Shown in pieces: positions 60,451-64,000 of a stretch of DNA of 64,000 bases (within the stretch, counting starts at the first letter, position 1; each line of letters begins with the position of its first letter). The notes beneath the pieces were generated by a model. The model saw only the letters and a list, made by a program, of their open reading frames with translations, was not told the DNA's origin and did no database searches. The stretch is taken from the NCBI GenBank assembly GCA_015066805.1, contig SVNP01000009.1, forward strand, positions 16,190 through 80,189, given 5' to 3'. Position numbers and translations under genes: made by a program. This stretch comes from Ruminococcus sp. GTDB lineage: Bacteria; Bacillota; Clostridia; Oscillospirales; Ruminococcaceae.

Positions 60451-62721
60451 ATGAAGCGTGCAAGACTTGCCGCAATGGCCATGGCCGCAGTGATGGGTAC
60501 TGCCGCACTGCCGCTGGGTGGTGATTCTGCTGTGGACGTAAAGGCCGCAAGCGGTTACAACTATGCAGAGGCTCTGCAGAAGGCCATGTTTTTCTATCAG
60601 GTGCAGGAATCCGGCCCTTTGTCTGACGGCAACCAGGTAACATGGCGTGCCGACAGCATGATGAACGACTACATTCTGGGCGGTTGGTTCGATGCCGGTG
60701 ACCACATTAAGTTTACGATCACCAATTCCTATTCCGCTGCCATGCTGGCATGGGGTATGCTGGCTTTTCCGGAGGGCATTGAGCAGGCAGGTCTCAGCGA
60801 TTCCTACCGCAACAGCCTGAAGTATGCGCTGGATTATATCGCAGCCTGCGATCTGGGCGATGAGGTGCTGTATCAGATCGGTGATGAGGGCTTTGACCAT
60901 AAGTGGTGGGGCTCTGCCGAGATCTACCACTGGAAGCGTGCCGATATGCAGGGGGATGCGGAGCGTCCCTGCTATTTCACCACCGACTCCAACGTCACCG
61001 GCCATATGGCTGCTGCGTTGGCGGCAGGCTATCTGGTGTTCAAGGATGTAGATGCAGCGCGGGCAGAGAACTATCTCACCCATGCCAAAAACTGCTTCGA
61101 TATCGCAAATACCGTCCGTGACCACGGCAATACTCCCGCATCCGATACCATGTATAAGTCCAGCCACTTCTATGATGAGCTGTTCTGGTCTGCCAACTGG
61201 CTGTATATGGCAACCGGTGAGCAGTCCTATCTGGATCTGTGCGAAAGCGATTTTATTCCCAACCTGGGCAAAGAGGATCAATCCACCGAGATGAAATATA
61301 CCTGGGGTATGTGTTGGGATGATACCCAGCAGGGTGGTACGCTGCTGTATGCCATGAATACCGGCAATGCCGAGTGGATCAGCCAGTTTACCAAGCACCT
61401 GGAATACTGGACTACCGGTTACGGCGGCAAGCAGGTGCAGTATACACCCGACGGTCTGGCGTGGCTGTTTAACTGGGGTTCTCTCCGTCATGCAACCACC
61501 ACCGCTTTCCTGGCGGCCGTTGCTGTTGAGGAGCTTTACGCCGATGACGCAGCCAAGGTACAGAAGTACACCGAGTTTTATGAGTCCCAGATGAATTATT
61601 GCTTCGGTGACAACGATCTGGGCATGAGCTATGTTCTGGGTATGGGCGACAAATATCCCCAGGCGTGGCACCACCGTACCTCTTCCGGCATCTGGGATGA
61701 CCAGTGGACTATGCTGGGTAAGGATAAGTTCCACCGTCACACCCTGTACGGCGCCCTCATCGGCGGCCCTGCACAGGACGGCTCCTATACCGATGCCGTG
61801 GGCCAGTATCAGTTCTCCGAGGTTGCAATTGACTACAATGCAGGCTACACTGCTCTGTTGGGTAAGATGATCGAAACCTACGGCGGCGAGACCGACCCCG
61901 ATTTCCCCGCAAAATACCTGCAGGAGGAGTATGAGCTGGATCAGCAGGAGCCTACCCATGTGGAGTTTTACATGGAAGCCTGCATCAACCAGTCCTCCGA
62001 GTCCTACACCGAGATCAAGGCACAGGCTACCAACCATTCCGCATTCCCCACCAGAGTGGCAAACAGCCTCTCCTACCGTTATTTCTTTGATATCTCCGAG
62101 CTGATTGAAAACGGTATGTCCATTGATGATGTGACCGTAAAGATCGGTTATGATGAGTTCTCCGGCAACACGGTTGCTTCCGAGCCTGTCCACTATGCAG
62201 ATAACATCTACTATGTGGAGTTCACCTACACCGACAGCACCGTGATCCGTCCTTCCGGACAGTCCGAGCATCAGGCAGAGCTGCAGTTCCGTCTTTCCAT
62301 TCCCGATAACAACAAAATCTGGGATGCTTCCAACGACTGGTCCTTCCAGACACTGCAATCCGGCAATACCAATGCAGCCATTACGCCTTACATCTGTATG
62401 TATGATTCCGGCGTGATGATCTGGGGCATTGAGCCTGACGGCACCACTCCCGATCCCGGTCAGGTGATCGTTCCCGGTACCGAGACCACCGAGCCCGAAG
62501 TGGGTGCTACCAAGTACGGCGATGTGAACTGCGACGGTCTGGTGAAGATCGACGACGTGATCCTGCTGAACCGTGTCATTGCAGAGGATACCACCGTCAC
62601 CGTATCCGATCAGGGTCTGGCAAACGGCGAGTGCTCTGCTCCTGCCGGTCTGACCGGTGATGACGCAGTAGCGATCCTTATGCTCATTGCAGGCATGGTG
62701 GATGCACTGCCCGTTTCCTGA
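60451..62721 (+). CDS. GH9 cellulase with CBM3c-like module and dockerin
   Basis: A 756-residue secreted endo/processive endoglucanase. ATG 60451 follows GAGGAGG. Signal peptide about 1-33 (ends VKAAS). The GH9 domain (about 36-475) has GGWFDAGDHIKF with catalytic-base Asp at 81/84 and SEVAIDYNAGYTALL with catalytic acid E457. A CBM3-type module follows (about 490-675: EPTHVEFYMEACINQSSESY, as VEFYMEACINQSSESY), in the position of CBM3c that feeds single chains to GH9. After a PDPGQVIVPG linker comes the dockerin (about 692-752, GDVNCDGLVKIDDVILLNR). Own promoter and terminator. Confidence 0.96.
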   Translation: MKRARLAAMAMAAVMGTAALPLGGDSAVDVKAASGYNYAEALQKAMFFYQVQESGPLSDGNQVTWRADSMMNDYILGGWFDAGDHIKFTITNSYSAAMLAWGMLAFPEGIEQAGLSDSYRNSLKYALDYIAACDLGDEVLYQIGDEGFDHKWWGSAEIYHWKRADMQGDAERPCYFTTDSNVTGHMAAALAAGYLVFKDVDAARAENYLTHAKNCFDIANTVRDHGNTPASDTMYKSSHFYDELFWSANWLYMATGEQSYLDLCESDFIPNLGKEDQSTEMKYTWGMCWDDTQQGGTLLYAMNTGNAEWISQFTKHLEYWTTGYGGKQVQYTPDGLAWLFNWGSLRHATTTAFLAAVAVEELYADDAAKVQKYTEFYESQMNYCFGDNDLGMSYVLGMGDKYPQAWHHRTSSGIWDDQWTMLGKDKFHRHTLYGALIGGPAQDGSYTDAVGQYQFSEVAIDYNAGYTALLGKMIETYGGETDPDFPAKYLQEEYELDQQEPTHVEFYMEACINQSSESYTEIKAQATNHSAFPTRVANSLSYRYFFDISELIENGMSIDDVTVKIGYDEFSGNTVASEPVHYADNIYYVEFTYTDSTVIRPSGQSEHQAELQFRLSIPDNNKIWDASNDWSFQTLQSGNTNAAITPYICMYDSGVMIWGIEPDGTTPDPGQVIVPGTETTEPEVGATKYGDVNCDGLVKIDDVILLNRVIAEDTTVTVSDQGLANGECSAPAGLTGDDAVAILMLIAGMVDALPVS

Positions 62722-62739
62722 TTTTCTTTCACAAAAATT

Positions 62740-62774
62740 CCGCCCTTGATCTTTCGGTCAAGGGCGGTTTTTTT
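62740..62774 (+). terminator. Bidirectional terminator between GH9 and lipoprotein genes
   Basis: CCGCCCTTGA and TCAAGGGCGG form a perfect stem around TCTTTCGG, with T7 on the right and A5 on the left. The first 16 bases recur at 63858-63873. Confidence 0.92.
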
Positions 62775-62788
62775 ATGGAGTATCGGTA

Positions 62789-63409
62789 TCAGCCGTAATC
62801 AAAAGCCATATCGTTCTTGAACTCCTGCAGTTCCTTTTCGTAATCGTTGATGGTGTCGGTCGCCTGATTAAAGTTGCCGTCAGGAGCCTGCAGCCATTCA
62901 TAATACGCAAGGCAGGAGGAATAGAAGTTCTTCATGTCGGGTAAGTAGTCCAGATCATCGGTTACTTTCTGGATCTCTGCTTTAGCGTCGTCGATGGCAT
63001 CCTTGGCTTCTTTATAGTAGCCATCGTTTTGCATAGCTGCAATGGTATAATTGACGCAGTAGGAGAAGCCCAGCGTAAGCATAAAATCCGATGCACCGGC
63101 TGCTTCCAGAGAAGTCGGAGGAACACCGGTGGCTAAAAATAGATTGATAACGGTCTGTTCATCTTCGTAAATGCCGAAATGCCATGCCCCCTGAACCGCA
63201 TCGCCGATTGTCGTGAGTTTTTCAGCGGCAGAACACAGGGAATCGTAAGCGCCCTGCATATGTTTTTTGGATTTCGCAACGGTATCCACAGTTGTTGTTG
63301 TAGTTGTGGTTGTTTGGGGTTCGGTGTTGTTATTACCGCCGCCACAGCCCGCGCAGCCGCACAGCAGGGCAGCCGCCAGCAGTATGCTGATGGGTTTCAT
63401 TCTGTTCAT
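62789..63409 (-). CDS. Small lipoprotein of unknown function
   Basis: A 206-residue protein with a lipoprotein signal peptide (hydrophobic ILLAAALLCGC, Cys about 19), a Gly/Asn stretch and a Thr-rich linker (EPQTTTTTTTTVDT) like those in this genome's dockerin proteins. The remainder (about 45-206) is mostly helical (KSKKHMQGAYDSLCSAAEKL, DDAKAEIQKVTDDLDYLPD) with no family I recognise. Divergent from the XRE regulator across three palindromes, so probably controlled by it. Confidence 0.75.
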   Translation of the reverse strand: MNRMKPISILLAAALLCGCAGCGGGNNNTEPQTTTTTTTTVDTVAKSKKHMQGAYDSLCSAAEKLTTIGDAVQGAWHFGIYEDEQTVINLFLATGVPPTSLEAAGASDFMLTLGFSYCVNYTIAAMQNDGYYKEAKDAIDDAKAEIQKVTDDLDYLPDMKNFYSSCLAYYEWLQAPDGNFNQATDTINDYEKELQEFKNDMAFDYG

Positions 63410-63434
63410 AGAAACGACCTCTTTCTTTCTATTA

Positions 63435-63452
63435 TGAACACAAATGTGTTCA
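63435..63452. promoter_or_regulatory. Palindromic operator 1
   Basis: TGAACACA and TGTGTTCA around AA. It sits just downstream of the lipoprotein -10 box, at the expected start of transcription. Confidence 0.7.
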
Positions 63453-63457
63453 TAACT

Positions 63458-63486
63458 ATCATAGCAAATTCATAGTAGAAAGTCAA
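63458..63486 (-). promoter_or_regulatory. Promoter of the lipoprotein gene
   Basis: Minus strand TTGACT (63481-63486) and TATGAT (63458-63463), 17-base spacer. Confidence 0.8.
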
Positions 63487-63509
63487 TTGGCAATCGCTAC
63501 AAAAAACGA

Positions 63510-63527
63510 TGAATACAAATGTATTCA
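63510..63527. promoter_or_regulatory. Palindromic operator 2
   Basis: TGAATACA and TGTATTCA around AA; same pattern as operator 1 with two changes that are symmetrical. Centre is 75 bases from that of operator 1. Confidence 0.7.
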
Positions 63528-63553
63528 ATTGTGGATTCGTACAAACCGGCTTA

Positions 63554-63571
63554 AGAATACATATGTATTCA
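63554..63571. promoter_or_regulatory. Palindromic operator 3
   Basis: GAATACA and TGTATTC around TA, 44 bases from operator 2 centre to centre. It overlaps the possible -35 (63568-63573) of the XRE gene, whose -10 may be TATCCT at 63592-63597. Confidence 0.65.
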
Positions 63572-63616
63572 AAAAATAATGTAGAACAGTGTATCCTATA
63601 TGCAAGGGGGGATAGG

Positions 63617-63850
63617 ATGCACGAACCATTATTAGATTCTGTGATCGTAGGAGAAGTGCTTGCCGACCTGCGGCGGGAAAAGGGGTTATCACAAGAAGTG
63701 CTTAGCGGATTGGCAGGAATAGGTCGTACGCATTTGAGTGCCATTGAACGTGGAGAACGCAAGCCTACGTTGGAAACCTTGTTTTGTATTGCAGGTGCAT
63801 TAAATATGCATATGAGCGATATCGTACTTGCCATTGAACGGCGATTATAA
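63617..63850 (+). CDS. XRE-family transcriptional regulator
   Basis: A 77-residue protein that is almost only a Cro/CI-type helix-turn-helix (LADLRREKGLSQEVLSGLAG, then RTHLSAIERGERKPTLETLF). ATG 63617 follows AAGGGGGG; a longer frame from 63509 would run through two operators and is rejected. It likely dimerises on the three palindromes upstream and represses itself and the lipoprotein gene. Downstream, its terminator is cut by an insertion sequence. Confidence 0.88.
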   Translation: MHEPLLDSVIVGEVLADLRREKGLSQEVLSGLAGIGRTHLSAIERGERKPTLETLFCIAGALNMHMSDIVLAIERRL

Positions 63851-63857
63851 CAGAAAA

Positions 63858-63873
63858 CCGCCCTTGATCTTTC
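63858..63873 (+). terminator. Half of a terminator, interrupted by the insertion sequence
   Basis: CCGCCCTTGATCTTTC is identical to the first arm and loop of the terminator at 62740-62755; the second arm is missing because the insertion sequence begins at 63874. Confidence 0.65.
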
Positions 63874-64000
63874 TGAAATGCTCCCCTTTTGTTAGACAAT
63901 GTGGTATAATAGAGATATACCGAACCAAAGTCTAACGAAAGGGGGCATTTTAATGCCAAAAGGGAAACCAAATAAGCGGTATACGCCGGAGTTCAAGATT
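63874..64000 (+). mobile_element. Left end of an IS3-like insertion sequence
   Basis: Starts with TGAAATGCTCCCC... (IS3 family ends begin with TG). The first 24 bases are nearly repeated in inverted form at 63930-63952. The internal promoter is an extended -10 (TGGTATAAT, 63902-63910). The element runs off the right edge. Confidence 0.75.
63953..64000 (+). CDS. Start of an IS3-family OrfA transposase (partial)
   Basis: Sixteen codons, MPKGKPNKRYTPEFKI, the usual start of the IS3-type helix-turn-helix OrfA (KRYTPEFK). AAAGGGGG (63938-63945) is its ribosome site. The gene continues past the edge. Confidence 0.75.
   Translation, partial: MPKGKPNKRYTPEFKI

Noticed and set aside
63435..63571. 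Short CRISPR-like array
   Set aside because: The three units are perfect palindromes of 18 bases at unequal distances, the spacing is not uniform, and no cas gene is present; operators explain them better.

Overview
The window reads as chromosome of a cellulolytic, low-motility Firmicute of the genus Ruminococcus. Three secreted polysaccharidases (a PL1 pectate lyase, a GH48 cellulase, a GH9-CBM3 cellulase) end in cellulosomal dockerins, and a fourth dockerin tail is cut by the left edge. The base composition is visibly G+C-rich, and Oscillospiraceae-type housekeeping genes lie around them. A human-gut R. champanellensis-like strain is my best guess; this is inference from gene content, not a database match. 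I saw no rRNA or tRNA genes and no CRISPR array.

Layout. 1-7.2 kb: end of a dockerin protein, pectate lyase, a TM-helix-repeat membrane protein and GH48. 7.9-16.4 kb: a gliding-type (Gld-like) ABC exporter operon with DUF4340 protein, then a DUF4129-like membrane protein and an intracellular GH3 beta-glucosidase. 16.4-22.1 kb: gatCAB (with a GatA lacking its catalytic signature), queA and pyruvate kinase. 22.2-29.6 kb: an NSS symporter, a BclA-like surface protein, an AI-2E family protein with two peptidoglycan-binding genes and a Pro-rich protein behind a sigma-E-like promoter, and an alanine/sodium symporter. 29.8-35.3 kb: sodium-pump decarboxylase gamma and beta subunits, a 0.36-kb multi-hairpin inverted repeat element, cyclophilin, a SpoVK-like AAA ATPase and tyrS. 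35.4-42.4 kb: a membrane protein of unknown function, nadA, a second AI-2E protein, pcrA and another unknown membrane protein. 42.5-50.4 kb: xylAB, a tandem pair of RimK-like ATP-grasp ligases, a CotH-kinase lipoprotein and a FucO-type dehydrogenase. 50.4-60.2 kb: cotJABC, the glycogen operon glgBCDA and spoIIE. 60.4-64 kb: GH9 cellulase, a small lipoprotein divergent from an XRE regulator across three palindromic operators, and the left end of an IS3-like insertion sequence.

How it fits together. Secreted dockerin enzymes would assemble on scaffoldins encoded elsewhere and degrade cellulose and pectin. Cello-oligomers and xylose would be handled by the cytosolic GH3 and by XylA/XylB, carbon surplus stored through glgBCDA, fucose or rhamnose-derived lactaldehyde reduced by the FucO-like enzyme, and a sodium gradient built by decarboxylase subunits and spent by two sodium symporters. 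A scattered but recognisable set of sporulation genes (spoIIE, cotJABC, SpoIID/SleB-like and BclA-like proteins, spoVK-like ATPase) suggests at least part of an endospore programme.

The points most worth following up are the apparently inactive GatA inside an intact gatCAB operon, the ATP-grasp pair, the inverted multi-hairpin element, two cases where a transcript fold appears to block read-through (IS left end; spoIIE-glg junction), the three-operator XRE/lipoprotein switch, and the histone-like tail on GlgB.
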